Shown piece by piece: positions 7,231 through 15,094 of a stretch of 41,073 bases of DNA. Where the stretch lies: IMG/VR virus record IMGVR_UViG_3300029981_000025, positions 1 through 41,073 of that record. One strand, 5' to 3'. The first letter of the stretch is position 1; each line of letters begins with the position of its first letter. Source of the stretch: a virus. The notes below the pieces were generated by a model. The model was not told the origin of the DNA, did not search any database, and saw only the letters and a list, made by a program, of their open reading frames with translations. A program made the position numbers and the translations under genes.

Positions 7231-7724
7231 TAAAATAATCTTTGCATAATTGCGTATAATCTTCCAATAAATTCATCGTGGTTAAATGCCCACTCATATT
7301 GGTTGACATCTTCAATTGGAATCCACTTTACTTCTTCAACCTCATTAGGCTCTCCTTCAGTACCTGGGGCTACAGTTAGATCTACACCTTCATCCAAAAA
7401 TGCACAAAACTTGTGACTAATATTTTGTTTGAAATTGGCAGGATCATCAGTAACATCAAATGGCATAAGATCTTCAGGTTCCAAAACAAATGTTGTTTCT
7501 TCACGTAGTTCTCTTGCTGCACACTGATCGAGAGTTTCATCGAAATCTAAGTAGCCACAAGGACAATTCCACAGACCTTGATGATCGGAAGCCCCAGAAC
7601 CTCTCTTTGCAACTAAGACATGCATTTTGTCCTCAATTATTGCAAACAGAAAGACTGAAACTGAGGTAGCACGATGGATCCAATAAAGTTTCCCATCCTT
7701 GCCTTCAATTTGATAATTCTTCAT
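7230..7724 (-). CDS. Nudix hydrolase
   Basis: 164 residues from the ATG at 7724. The Nudix box Gx5Ex7REUxEExGU is intact at residues 57-79: G57, E63, then RELREE at 71-76. Nudix enzymes cleave nucleoside diphosphates linked to another group with Mg2+; possible substrates are oxidised dNTPs, NAD(H), ADP-ribose or capped RNA ends. The N-terminal WIHRATSVSVFLFA and the middle insert are usual for the ADP-ribose/NADH type but do not settle the substrate. Confidence 0.9.
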   Translation of the reverse strand: MKNYQIEGKDGKLYWIHRATSVSVFLFAIIEDKMHVLVAKRGSGASDHQGLWNCPCGYLDFDETLDQCAARELREETTFVLEPEDLMPFDVTDDPANFKQNISHKFCAFLDEGVDLTVAPGTEGEPNEVEEVKWIPIEDVNQYEWAFNHDEFIGRLYAIMQRLF

Positions 7725-7734
7725 GTTTAATTTT

Positions 7735-8205
7735 TTAAAGTAATCGTTTAGCAATACATAAATAACCCATGAAATTGTCCATAAATACGGCTCTAATTTC
7801 AGGAGTTTGAAAAGTCAAAATCTTGTTATGACAAACAGTAGTAATAGGCTTAATCTCATTACATTCATTACAAATTGCAAACTTCTCAATATTGTCATTC
7901 CAATCAGGAACCCAACCTTGATTATAAACATCTCGTAATTGCATTAATTGAGCTAAAGCTAATACAGCATCACAATCCTCTCGTTCAGGAAAGATATTTC
8001 TACGAGCTGAGCTAACTGTATAAGTAACTGGGCCTTTAACTTCACTGTCAGAATTAAGATAATAGCCAGTAAGGTCAAATAATGAAGCGTAATTTTTAGG
8101 CATTGTATTGCTTAATTTATACTTAATTTCAAAGAATGTAGAGTTCTCTTCATCAACTTCATAACCTGCCGGTGGTTCCGGAATTTTGTAGGATCTTGCT
8201 GCCAT
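7735..8205 (-). CDS. Hypothetical protein, 156 residues
   Basis: Not recognised. Contains a helical stretch CDAVLALAQLMQLRDVYNQG and a possible zinc site with CNECNE and a later Cys-His pair. The start lies 23 bases downstream of the tmRNA 3' end, and the gene leads the operon with the Nudix gene. Confidence 0.75.
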   Translation of the reverse strand: MAARSYKIPEPPAGYEVDEENSTFFEIKYKLSNTMPKNYASLFDLTGYYLNSDSEVKGPVTYTVSSARRNIFPEREDCDAVLALAQLMQLRDVYNQGWVPDWNDNIEKFAICNECNEIKPITTVCHNKILTFQTPEIRAVFMDNFMGYLCIAKRLL

Positions 8206-8297
8206 AAATAATAGAATTAGTTAATTGTGGAGGTGGGCGGATTCGCATTTTAACTTCTTTTAACTTTTCATATCCAATTTATTCCAAAATATTATTG

Positions 8298-8305
8298 TAT
8301 CTTTG
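8298..8305 (+). promoter_or_regulatory. Promoter -7 box TATCTTTG
   Basis: Perfect TAnnTTTG match 25 bases before the HNH start at 8331, inside the 3' part of the intron and on the strand opposite to the tmRNA. Confidence 0.6.
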
Positions 8306-8330
8306 TAATTATTAATTAATAAATATTACT

Positions 8331-8897
8331 ATGAAACAAAATGATGGAAGAAAATCAGCAACATTTATTTGTGATTGCTGTGGAAAAGAAGCAGAAAAAC
8401 CTGCGTCTGAATTGAAAAGAAATAAAGAGTTAGATAGAAAGTGTTTTTGTTCACGAAGTTGTGCAACTTCTTATAATAATTCACATAGAGCATCAAAAAC
8501 ATTGTCAGATTCTCAAAAAGAACACTTAGATAAAATACGTCCAAATAGAAGAGATGAATTCAGTTCTTTTAGATATACTTTAAGATGTGTTAAAAGGAGG
8601 GACAAAGAAATTAATATTACTTTAGATGTTTTAAAAGAAGTTTGGGAGAAACAAAATGGCATTTGTCCATATTCTGGAATTACTTTAATTTTGCCGGAAG
8701 ATAACAATTTAAATATTATTCATATAACTCAAAGAGCTTCCTTAGATAGAATTGACTCTAGCAAAGGTTATATTATTGATAACATACAATTTGTATCTAC
8801 TCCAATTAACTTAATGAAACAAGAGATGTCAGATATAGAAACTAAAGAGTTTCTAAATCAAATCTCAACTTTCACTTCTAGTTTCCTAGAAGATTAG
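8331..8897 (+). CDS. Intron-borne HNH endonuclease, antisense to the tmRNA
   Basis: 188 residues. N-terminal zinc finger CDCCGK and CSRSCATS, then CPYSG followed by RASLDRIDSSKGY, DNIQFV and a final NLMK, the arrangement of HNH nucleases associated with self-splicing introns. It would cut intron-less tmRNA alleles so the intron is copied in. It is the only rightward gene left of 35 kb and has its own promoter. Its TAG stop touches the P7 strand of the intron, so the reading frame and ribozyme are packed without spare bases. Confidence 0.88.
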   Translation: MKQNDGRKSATFICDCCGKEAEKPASELKRNKELDRKCFCSRSCATSYNNSHRASKTLSDSQKEHLDKIRPNRRDEFSSFRYTLRCVKRRDKEINITLDVLKEVWEKQNGICPYSGITLILPEDNNLNIIHITQRASLDRIDSSKGYIIDNIQFVSTPINLMKQEMSDIETKEFLNQISTFTSSFLED

Positions 8898-9288
8898 ACT
8901 ATATCATCATCCCTTAGGGATGTCGGACGCTTATTCCTGTTATTAAGAGAACTATATCTCTCAGGTAGTCGTTGCACTTTCAGAGAATGTATTCTCTGCT
9001 TAGCTCAGGATTGACATGCGAATTGCTTCGTTTAGTGTTCCCTGAATTCATCCAATTTTCAATATACATTACTGCATAAGGGGTCCAAATCTTAAACCGC
9101 CGTCCATACAAAGGAAAAATAACAAAATATACACACTTAGTCTTTGCAGTACTTTCTCTGTTTAGTTTTGAGAAAACTAACAAAACATGGGAACGAATTT
9201 CTCCGCCATCTTCCACCACTCGGTTTAAGTCCGAGAACTACTGTCTTAATTTCTTTAACAAAGTCTAAGACCGACTCCGTTCGTTTTG

Positions 9289-9369
9289 TTACGCAGCCAT
9301 TTGGTTGTATGCACGTACAGATGCACGTGGTACGAAGTTGATAACATTTCTGTTGTCGTTTGTTGTTTT
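9289..9369 (-). CDS. tmRNA-encoded degradation tag, 26 codons
   Basis: Reading frame inside tmRNA exon 1, from a probable resume codon AAA at 9367-9369 to TAA at 9289. It starts KTTNDNRNVI and ends AYNQMAA. The position after AATACTC matches the E. coli resume site after AATAGTC by eye. Tags normally end in small hydrophobic residues recognised by ClpXP or FtsH; MAA fits loosely. It is longer than the 9-11 residue tags usual in Bacteria. Confidence 0.65.
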   Translation of the reverse strand, partial: KTTNDNRNVINFVPRASVRAYNQMAA

Positions 9370-9445
9370 GAGTATTTTGGACTCCTCCTAGTGTGTTCTG
9401 CTACCCTACTCAATGCTGTCAAAACCAAACACCCCCGTAGATCCT

Positions 9446-9700
9446 TTACTCAGCTATAAACTGAATAAAGGTGAAGATATCATAGATATCCAAAGCGATT
9501 AGTGTTCCATAATCAATTACTTCGGGTCTATCATCATCTTCTAATCTCTCACCTATCCAGTTATTCCAACGGTTAGGCTGCTTCAGCTGAATGATTAAGT
9601 TTACAAAGTTGGAAACAGCTTGTGGCCCTTTCCCCTCAATATCCTTAATATCTTCATCTGATAAATATTTTTTGAGTATAGCCAATTGCTTATCACTCAT
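9446..9700 (-). CDS. Hypothetical protein, 84 residues
   Basis: Not recognised. Helical and acidic, with LKKYLSDEDIKDIEGKGPQA near the start. The stop lies 9 bases before the tmRNA 5' end, so the two may be co-transcribed and separated by processing. Confidence 0.72.
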   Translation of the reverse strand: MSDKQLAILKKYLSDEDIKDIEGKGPQAVSNFVNLIIQLKQPNRWNNWIGERLEDDDRPEVIDYGTLIALDIYDIFTFIQFIAE

Positions 9701-9733
9701 TGTAAAATTGTTGTAAGTTGATAATTTCTTATC

Positions 9734-10114
9734 TTAGAAGATATCTCCATTGCGACTTAATTCCTCTTGTACTAAATCGCAAATATCTTTTGCTTCTTTT
9801 AATCCTATACCAGTATACCCTTTTAAAGTTTTAACTGCGGCAAGTTTTGCACCGCTTTGAACTAGAGAATAAATTTCTTCCCTTTTCTGTGCATAAAGAG
9901 AATTGAATTCACTCTCTGTAAGAGAGTCCCTTAGTATCTGATCTAAACGATTTAACTGAGGACTTTGATTATTAGTTTCATTAACTTCGGGAGCAATTCC
10001 GTTAAGTTGTTGAAGTAAAGAAATCAAAGCACTATTAAATCCTGTTTCAAAATCATTCCTAGGGTGTTTAATTAAGCTTGCAATGAGTTGATGTTCTGTA
10101 ATTGTTGCATTCAT
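9734..10114 (-). CDS. Protein with ribosomal bL12-like C-terminal domain
   Basis: 126 residues. The last ~40 residues, with AKLAAVKTLKGYTGIGLKEA, follow the bL12 C-terminal pattern (KIxVIKxxRxxTGLGLKEAKxxV), the part of L7/L12 that binds translation factors on the ribosome. The N-terminal two thirds are helical and unlike L12. Such small L12-CTD-like proteins occur outside ribosomes too, so a link to translation is an inference, though the tmRNA is adjacent. Its ATG overlaps the upstream TGA (ATGA). Confidence 0.7.
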   Translation of the reverse strand: MNATITEHQLIASLIKHPRNDFETGFNSALISLLQQLNGIAPEVNETNNQSPQLNRLDQILRDSLTESEFNSLYAQKREEIYSLVQSGAKLAAVKTLKGYTGIGLKEAKDICDLVQEELSRNGDIF

Positions 10115-10302
10115 TTGAAAATCTTGTACCAAAGGCCTTTAAAAAAGTTATAAGTAAGTTCTGCTCCTGGCATTGCGCCAGTAGCTCGTACGCCATCTGC
10201 GTATCGTGGACATGCTTTACAATCCAGATGACCATCTATATCAAAATGGTTACAGTCTTGCAAGTCATGTGGACATATTGGATTACCTGAATTTGTTTTC
10301 AT
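10111..10302 (-). CDS. Small Cys-rich protein, 63 residues
   Basis: Start at the ATG at 10302, one base after the stop of the IMPDH-family gene. Cysteines in CPHDLQDC and CKACP suggest a zinc or iron-sulfur knuckle. Ends in TGA overlapping the next ATG, evidence that TGA is a normal stop here. Function unknown. Confidence 0.68.
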   Translation of the reverse strand: MKTNSGNPICPHDLQDCNHFDIDGHLDCKACPRYADGVRATGAMPGAELTYNFFKGLWYKIFK

Positions 10303-10303
10303 G

Positions 10304-11356
10304 TTAGCCAAGTAAATGAGGTTGGGCTTCTGCCATACCTGCGTTTGTAATAACCACATAATCTGGATGAAATTGTTCCAGATTCTCAGCTCCACCATAT
10401 GACAATGCTGATTTAATACCATCAACTAAATCCTCAAGAATGTGGTGAACAAAACCTTTGTAAGGAATGCCTTTAGATACACCTTCAATATTACGAAGAG
10501 GTAATCCACTAGCACCTTTTGTTTCCATAGAGGCAGAGCCACTATATCGTTTACACAATACACCCTTTTCATTGGTGTACAAATTTCCAGGCGCTTCTTC
10601 ACATCCTGCAATTAAAGAGCCTAACATTACTGTAGAAGCTCCTAAAGCAAGTGCTTTAGCAATATCACCTGATGAACGAATTCCGCCATCAGCCATAACA
10701 GGTATTTGAGGACTACAAGAATCACGAGCAAATGACAAGACATCTTCAAGAGAAGTTACGTTGGGAATACCAAAGCCAGTTTTAATTCGAGTAGTACATA
10801 AAGAACCACCACCAATACCAACTCGCAGACCATCAACTCCCCATTCACATAAGTCTTGGGCAGCACGTCTTGTTGCAATATTTCCAGCAATAATGTCAAA
10901 TTTACCAGAAAGTTTCCGTAATTCTTCTATAGCAAGCTTCACATTTTCATGATGACCATGAGCCACATCCATAAGAAGGATATTAGCTCCAGCTTTAATT
11001 AATTCTTGAGCACACTCAAGATAATCACCATTGGCTCCAATAGCGGCCATAATTGGAGTCTTCTCAGTGAAAGGGGCCCAAGAACTTACTTTAAGGCTAT
11101 AGATCAAGTCTTTAACAGATTTAGCCTCTTCTTCAATTGAAGAAAATCTATGAATACAGCCTACACCACCTGCATGAGCAAATGCATAGGCCATTTCTTT
11201 TCCACAAACAGTACTCATAGGAGAAGCTACTAAAGGAATTCCTATAGTAAAGTTCCGAGATACTTTTGTCCAGAGTCGAATATCTTTTCTGTGTTTTACG
11301 GATGAGTATTCAGGGACTAATTGAATATCATCATAGGTTAACGCCGTTTTTTGCAT
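10304..11356 (-). CDS. IMP dehydrogenase / GMP reductase family enzyme
   Basis: 350 residues, a TIM-barrel without the CBS domains of bacterial IMPDH, and close in length to GMP reductase (~347). Visible: LTYDDI at the start, MDVAHGH near 129, catalytic Cys187 in [18 protein letters not shown] at 223, and [12 protein letters not shown]. The flap after residue 260 is short and lacks an obvious Arg-Tyr dyad of IMPDH, which favours GMP reductase (GMP to IMP with NADPH), but the EEAPG segment is IMPDH-like. With adenylosuccinate synthetase next door, GMP reduction to IMP and on to AMP would favour adenine nucleotides for an AT-rich genome. Confidence 0.85.
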   Translation of the reverse strand: MQKTALTYDDIQLVPEYSSVKHRKDIRLWTKVSRNFTIGIPLVASPMSTVCGKEMAYAFAHAGGVGCIHRFSSIEEEAKSVKDLIYSLKVSSWAPFTEKTPIMAAIGANGDYLECAQELIKAGANILLMDVAHGHHENVKLAIEELRKLSGKFDIIAGNIATRRAAQDLCEWGVDGLRVGIGGGSLCTTRIKTGFGIPNVTSLEDVLSFARDSCSPQIPVMADGGIRSSGDIAKALALGASTVMLGSLIAGCEEAPGNLYTNEKGVLCKRYSGSASMETKGASGLPLRNIEGVSKGIPYKGFVHHILEDLVDGIKSALSYGGAENLEQFHPDYVVITNAGMAEAQPHLLG

Positions 11357-11613
11357 GTTTGAAAAGTATAGGCTTGTGGCGTACCCGTCATAGGATAATC
11401 TAGAATCGAGATCTCATTGTTTCCTCTATAGACTTGTTCAGTCTGTAAGAATTCAACTAATTCTTTCATTTTAGGATCATTTTTCTGTTTAACATATTTA
11501 ATAATATTTATCAAATGTGTGTCAGATAAATCCTTTACCAAATAAGACTTCCCATTTTGTGTAGACCAATAATAGTTGCCTCGATCTACCTCATGATTAT
11601 GAGTTCGTGCCAT
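11338..11613 (-). CDS. Hypothetical protein, about 91 residues
   Basis: Not recognised. The conserved-looking part begins MARTHNHEVDRGNYYW and contains LSDTHLINIIKYV, a helix found in several small phage proteins. The ATG at 11613 is chosen; ATGs at 11619 and 11670 are in frame. Its end overlaps the start of the next gene by 19 bases. A copy of the repeated intergenic motif lies upstream. Confidence 0.65.
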   Translation of the reverse strand: MARTHNHEVDRGNYYWSTQNGKSYLVKDLSDTHLINIIKYVKQKNDPKMKELVEFLQTEQVYRGNNEISILDYPMTGTPQAYTFQTCKKRR

Positions 11614-11680
11614 GTTCATGTTAATAATTATAAAGAATTGCAGGTCAATGTTTGGTTGAAACCTTTTCATTGTTTTTCAG

Positions 11681-11705
11681 TTTGATTTGCTGTAATTGAC
11701 CTTAT
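11681..11705 (+). repeat. Intergenic repeat motif, copy 1
   Basis: Reads TTTGATTTGCTG, 8 bases, CTTA on the plus strand; on the coding (minus) strand TAAG, 8 bases, CAGCAAATCAAA. One of seven copies in 11.7-18.9 kb. Lies directly upstream of the gene at 11338. Confidence 0.65.
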
Positions 11706-11737
11706 CAGAATACGTTTGTTTTCTAAACCATATAGAG

Positions 11738-11761
11738 TTTGAGTTGCTGTATGTATTCTTA
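11738..11761 (+). repeat. Intergenic repeat motif, copy 2
   Basis: TTTGAGTTGCTG, 8 bases, CTTA. Lies 9 bases beyond the purA stop and 57 bases from copy 1. Confidence 0.6.
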
Positions 11762-11769
11762 AAGAAATT

Positions 11770-12870
11770 TTATTTGAAGTGAGTAATACACTCTGACCGG
11801 GGGCTGTGACTCAGTAAGACGTGAGGAGTAACCATTTGATTAGCGATGTGATTAACAAAGCTTTCTTCATTGTCAAAGTGGATAACCTTGTTATCATCAC
11901 TAAGAGAGAAAGAATTCATTTGGTCCAGACACGTAATTACTAAAGTATTTTCAGGGCTTGTACTAATGGCAAAATCCTTGGAGGCACCATACATCAAAAG
12001 TTCGAGATCAAGCACTGATGTGCGAAAATCTAACTGATACTGGTTAAATACATTTGTCTCTACCGGGTTAGGCGTGATATTAAGCGGAAATTGAGCATTA
12101 GTCATAGGGCCATTACCATGTCGTGTTTGGTAGGCTCTTGTAACTAAATAAAACTCAGGAACTTCAATTGGAAATTTCAGGATGTTGGCTGAGCCAACGG
12201 ATGATGCTGTCACGTGCGGGTAAAAACCAAAAGCAGGATCTAAGAGAAGTCCTTGCGAACTTTCAAAGATGTACTCCTCTGCTTCAGGAATCCCAAAGAT
12301 GCCTTGAACATGACTAGATTGAAGTAGCATATTACAGCAATACTTAAATATAGAAATTTCTTGTTCATCATACACTCCAGGTGGGTATGTAGAGCTCAAC
12401 GCTTTGAGTTTCATATCCAGAACGCTTGGAAAAGCTAAATCTTCAAATAATATTGAAGCACCATTTCGTTCACGGAGGTGTGTTCTCCACACACCACAGC
12501 CGCAAGTACCGTGCTCCATATCTAAAGTTTGATTCAAGCGTTTCTCCATAGGTGTAGTCACTGGACACATTGCATCAATGTAAAGAAGGGGTTTAATGCC
12601 CTTCGATAGAAGTACTTGGAGTTCTTGATAAACTCCAATTGGATCGACAGTGCAGAATTCCGACCAATAGGTAGGATTTCCGTTTAGAGTGCCAGACCCA
12701 AAATTTGAAAATACATGCCGTATATCATCCTTGATAACGGTATGTCCGGCTTGTTGGCCACCAGAATATCTGACAACCAAAGCTTTTGGATTCTGAAGGC
12801 AAAGGTAGTTTGTCACTAATCCTTTGCCCTCATCTCCAAAGCCTAAGCCTATGACAGCTTTGTTAGCCAT
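11770..12870 (-). CDS. purA: Adenylosuccinate synthetase (PurA family)
   Basis: 366 residues, shorter than bacterial PurA (~430) and near the archaeal length. Joins IMP and aspartate with GTP hydrolysis to make adenylosuccinate. P-loop GFGDEGKG at residues 10-17 with the catalytic Asp13 kept, GGQQAGHT at 38-45 with the catalytic histidine, and TRHGNGP in the Asp/IMP-binding region. Phage PurZ, which makes the 2-aminoadenine precursor, belongs to this family; as I recall PurZ changes Asp13, so its presence here favours ordinary PurA activity. No other Z-genome genes (DatZ, MazZ) were seen. Upstream of the IMPDH/GMPR gene. Confidence 0.88.
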   Translation of the reverse strand: MANKAVIGLGFGDEGKGLVTNYLCLQNPKALVVRYSGGQQAGHTVIKDDIRHVFSNFGSGTLNGNPTYWSEFCTVDPIGVYQELQVLLSKGIKPLLYIDAMCPVTTPMEKRLNQTLDMEHGTCGCGVWRTHLRERNGASILFEDLAFPSVLDMKLKALSSTYPPGVYDEQEISIFKYCCNMLLQSSHVQGIFGIPEAEEYIFESSQGLLLDPAFGFYPHVTASSVGSANILKFPIEVPEFYLVTRAYQTRHGNGPMTNAQFPLNITPNPVETNVFNQYQLDFRTSVLDLELLMYGASKDFAISTSPENTLVITCLDQMNSFSLSDDNKVIHFDNEESFVNHIANQMVTPHVLLSHSPRSECITHFK

Positions 12871-12875
12871 TAAGA

Positions 12876-13028
12876 CTATTCAGTAACTGTCGGCTCAACT
12901 TCTTCAGCAGGTGCAGCAGCTTCAGCTGTTGCGATAGGAAGATCGGTTTCAGCTGATGGCTTGGTTTCCAAGTTTTCAGCAACCTGTTCCCATGTCTTTG
13001 CACTATAAGTGCCTTGATCCATTCCCAT
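12876..13028 (-). CDS. Small acidic protein, 50 residues
   Basis: Frame from the ATG at 13028 to TAG at 12878. Starts MGMDQGTYSAKTWEQVAENL and continues with an Ala/Glu/Pro/Thr-rich acidic tail. Not recognised; the tail composition is like flexible linkers. Located between the vWA gene and purA, in line with both. Confidence 0.65.
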   Translation of the reverse strand: MGMDQGTYSAKTWEQVAENLETKPSAETDLPIATAEAAAPAEEVEPTVTE

Positions 13029-13069
13029 AGTTGTAATCTTTTAGGGGGTTAACAATATGATTAGAAAAA

Positions 13070-13963
13070 TTAAAGCATCATGTCTGATGAAGTGGGTCTT
13101 GGGCCCTCTGGCTCAAGTACAGGTTGTGGGCGGTTGTTATAAGCTTCAATCCCCTGATTAACAGATTGAGCCTCAACCGATGAAACGATTTGTGCAATAA
13201 TTGCGGGAATCTTAGTTTTGTCATCGACAAGAATAAGATTACTTCCCAACAATTGTTTCCAGCCATCCATAGTAGGCTGATGACGACCATTAGCACCTTG
13301 TCTCATATGTAAATGATAGACATGGTACTTCTTTTGAGCTTCCGCTAAAAGTTCGGCATCAGAATACGTTTGTTCTTGACCATTTCCAGTGATAGCGCTC
13401 AGTTTGCGAGCTGGATAATTCCGCAGAGTTGGTTCATCACCAACTGTGAAGAGAAATCCCTTTTTACCACGCTTTTCAAAACAGTCCAAAGACGTGTGGA
13501 ATGCTGCAAAGTAGTGAGCCAACGAATAGCTTTCGCCTTCATTAGTACCGCCCCCTCTCTCGATCCACACTTTGGTTAACCATTTGTCGAGTAACTCGTC
13601 ATTGGATTCAAATTGTGAGATCTGCAGTGGGGCATAATCACATTCATGATCACCTATTCCTAAAAACATTACTTGAGGATCCAAAACACCTGCTTCAATA
13701 ATGCCGGACATCATAACAGGCAATCCCTCTTTCACTAAGTGATGAGGAATCATACCCATAGAACCGGTAACATCTAAAGCAAATATAATTGGAACAGAAT
13801 TTGGATGGTCTTCGGAGTCGCGAGACTCACGAATGCCAACACCATTGGGATTCATCAAAGGATCAAATTTGTTCGAGAAAATTTCGTTTGCAGATTTGGT
13901 TTGATAACCCAATGCTTCAGATCTTAAAGACCTGTATTCGGTAGAATACGAACCGTGGCCCAT
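13070..13963 (-). CDS. von Willebrand factor A (vWA) domain protein
   Basis: 297 residues. The metal-dependent adhesion site is intact: DVTGSMG at 64-70 (DxTxS form), a Thr in GGGTNEGES near 137, and an Asp in TVGDEP near 172. No signal peptide, so it is cytoplasmic. Cytoplasmic vWA proteins usually work with AAA+ or scaffold partners to assemble or remodel complexes. The C-terminus is proline-rich. ATG overlaps the TAA of the upstream gene. Confidence 0.87.
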   Translation of the reverse strand: MGHGSYSTEYRSLRSEALGYQTKSANEIFSNKFDPLMNPNGVGIRESRDSEDHPNSVPIIFALDVTGSMGMIPHHLVKEGLPVMMSGIIEAGVLDPQVMFLGIGDHECDYAPLQISQFESNDELLDKWLTKVWIERGGGTNEGESYSLAHYFAAFHTSLDCFEKRGKKGFLFTVGDEPTLRNYPARKLSAITGNGQEQTYSDAELLAEAQKKYHVYHLHMRQGANGRHQPTMDGWKQLLGSNLILVDDKTKIPAIIAQIVSSVEAQSVNQGIEAYNNRPQPVLEPEGPRPTSSDMML

Positions 13964-14334
13964 TAGTCAACGGCCTCCATTTCGTAAGTGCCGCCATATA
14001 GACGATTGTAAGCTTTCTTGTACTCATTGAGCTTAAGAACCTCATTTCTGACGTCTACAGAAATAGAACAATACCGGTTAGCAAATTCATCAGGATTGAA
14101 GTCATCTGCCATTTTGAGAGTCATCATGTTTTCTGGAGATAAATCCAGCATGTTGACAAGAGTGCGTTTGAGTCGTGTAACCTCGCGACCTTTGTCTTCG
14201 ATCTTACGACGGAAGGACATCTCACCATCTTCCAGAAGTTGTTGACCTCTGTCAGCTTTGATTTGTTTGTTACCTCTGATAACAGAGGTGTAGAACGAAC
14301 CGCTTTGCAGTTGTTCTAGTGTGGGTTCAGCCAT
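13963..14334 (-). CDS. Hypothetical helical protein, 123 residues
   Basis: Not recognised. Charged, mostly helical, with a basic segment around FRRKIEDKGREVTRLKRTLV that could form a coiled coil. Overlaps the vWA start by one base pair set, so the two are translationally coupled and may interact. Confidence 0.72.
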   Translation of the reverse strand: MAEPTLEQLQSGSFYTSVIRGNKQIKADRGQQLLEDGEMSFRRKIEDKGREVTRLKRTLVNMLDLSPENMMTLKMADDFNPDEFANRYCSISVDVRNEVLKLNEYKKAYNRLYGGTYEMEAVD

Positions 14335-14376
14335 TTTGAAAAACTTTTAAGTAAAACTTATGTTTAGAAAAAGAAA

Positions 14377-14724
14377 TTACAAATGCATGTCTCCTGTCAT
14401 ATTGCGACATGTAATATCGCCAGATATAGTCTTAACAGGACCATTTATGTTTTTACAGGTAACATCTCCTGATGCTGTAGTTACAGATATAACATCACCC
14501 TCAATATCTACATCCCCTGACATAGTTGAGAGTTGTTTCACGTTTCCTTTAATATGAAGAGAGTCGCAAGACTCACATGATAGAGACTCAATGTCTCCAA
14601 CAATTTCAATCTTAAGAACACGTGTAGTAACAGAAGCAGTAACACCATCAACAACAACTGTGTTGCCGTTAACTGTAATATTTTTACCTGAATAGGATTG
14701 ACCATTAACAGTTACAGTAGCCAT
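14377..14724 (-). CDS. Beta-repeat (adhesin/bactofilin-like) protein
   Basis: 115 residues made of short beta repeats: motifs such as VNGNTVVVDG, LHIKGNVKQL, DVDIEGDVIS, DVTCKNINGPVKTI and DITCRNMTGDM recur every ~10-17 residues. This pattern suggests a small right-handed beta-helix like DUF4097 or bactofilin domains. No signal peptide. Often such folds self-assemble. Part of the vWA/SPFH module. Confidence 0.7.
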   Translation of the reverse strand: MATVTVNGQSYSGKNITVNGNTVVVDGVTASVTTRVLKIEIVGDIESLSCESCDSLHIKGNVKQLSTMSGDVDIEGDVISVTTASGDVTCKNINGPVKTISGDITCRNMTGDMHL

Positions 14725-14728
14725 GTTT

Positions 14729-15094
14729 TCAAAATAAGTGTAAGTAAAAGTGATTCAGTAAAATAAAAGTAATTGCCAAAATAGAAAAGACTCCATCAAG
14801 AAATAAAGTAACCTTCTTTCCCTTATGAAAGAGTTCAAAAATGATTAAAGGGCCAAATAATATAGCCTGGCTTGTAATAAGACCAAGAAGTAACCAAATC
14901 CAATAGTAAAAGTTAATAAGAGCAAGGCTCCTTATACTCTTCATATCTTCTTTATAATTATCTTTGTCCGGCAACTCATTAGCCACACTCTTAATTCCTT
15001 GATTTAAATAAATAATTGTCTTTAGATGAAAGAGTTTATAAAACTCATAGGCAAGGAAACCAAAGGCAATGCCAAAGAAAATAGCTGTCATCAT
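14729..15094 (-). CDS. Integral membrane protein, 121 residues
   Basis: Three or four hydrophobic segments: about residues 2-20, 60-80 (YYWIWLLLGLITSQAILFGP) and 95-118. Start at the ATG at 15094. Ends in TGA seven bases before the next ATG. Family not recognised. It would sit in the host inner membrane, as would the SPFH protein of the same module. Confidence 0.7.
   Translation of the reverse strand: MMTAIFFGIAFGFLAYEFYKLFHLKTIIYLNQGIKSVANELPDKDNYKEDMKSIRSLALINFYYWIWLLLGLITSQAILFGPLIIFELFHKGKKVTLFLDGVFSILAITFILLNHFYLHLF

Larger units (their letters stand above)
8246..9094 (-). other. Group I intron in the tmRNA T-loop
   Basis: 849 nt. The 5' splice site follows GGTT, which pairs with GACC of an internal guide to give the required U-G pair; the last intron base is G at 8246. 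Core elements on the minus strand: P region AATTCAGGGAACAC at 9048-9031, Q region AATCCTGAGCTAAGC at 9012-8998, and P7 between GACTA (8970-8966) and TAGTC (8901-8897). A CATCCC/GGGATG hairpin forms P8. The distal part is filled by an HNH gene on the opposite strand. Confidence 0.85.
8228..9436 (-). ncRNA. ssrA: tmRNA gene split by a group I intron (exons 9095-9436 and 8228-8245)
   Basis: tmRNA rescues stalled ribosomes by acting as tRNA-Ala and then as mRNA for a degradation tag. The 5' end GGGGGTG at 9436 is followed by GGTTTTGACAGC, the conserved tmRNA D-loop region. It pairs with CACCTCC at 8229-8235, giving a full 7-bp acceptor with the G3-U70 alanine determinant and A73. P2 can form between 9390-9396 and 9131-9137 (ACACACT/AGTGTGT). 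A tag frame lies at 9289-9369. Exon 1 ends GGCGGTT and exon 2 starts CGAATCCGCC; joined they make the T-stem GGCGG/CCGCC and T-loop TTCGAAT. No CCA is encoded. Phage tmRNAs exist in other large phages. Confidence 0.88.

Noticed and set aside
8980-9219. 79-codon leftward frame
   Set aside because: It overlaps the tmRNA 3' part of exon 1 and the group I intron core (P, Q), so the sequence is explained by RNA structure.
11770-12870. PurZ-type 2-aminoadenylosuccinate synthetase (Z-genome)
   Set aside because: Asp13 of PurA is kept and no DatZ, MazZ or Z-specific polymerase gene is visible, so ordinary PurA is the simpler call.
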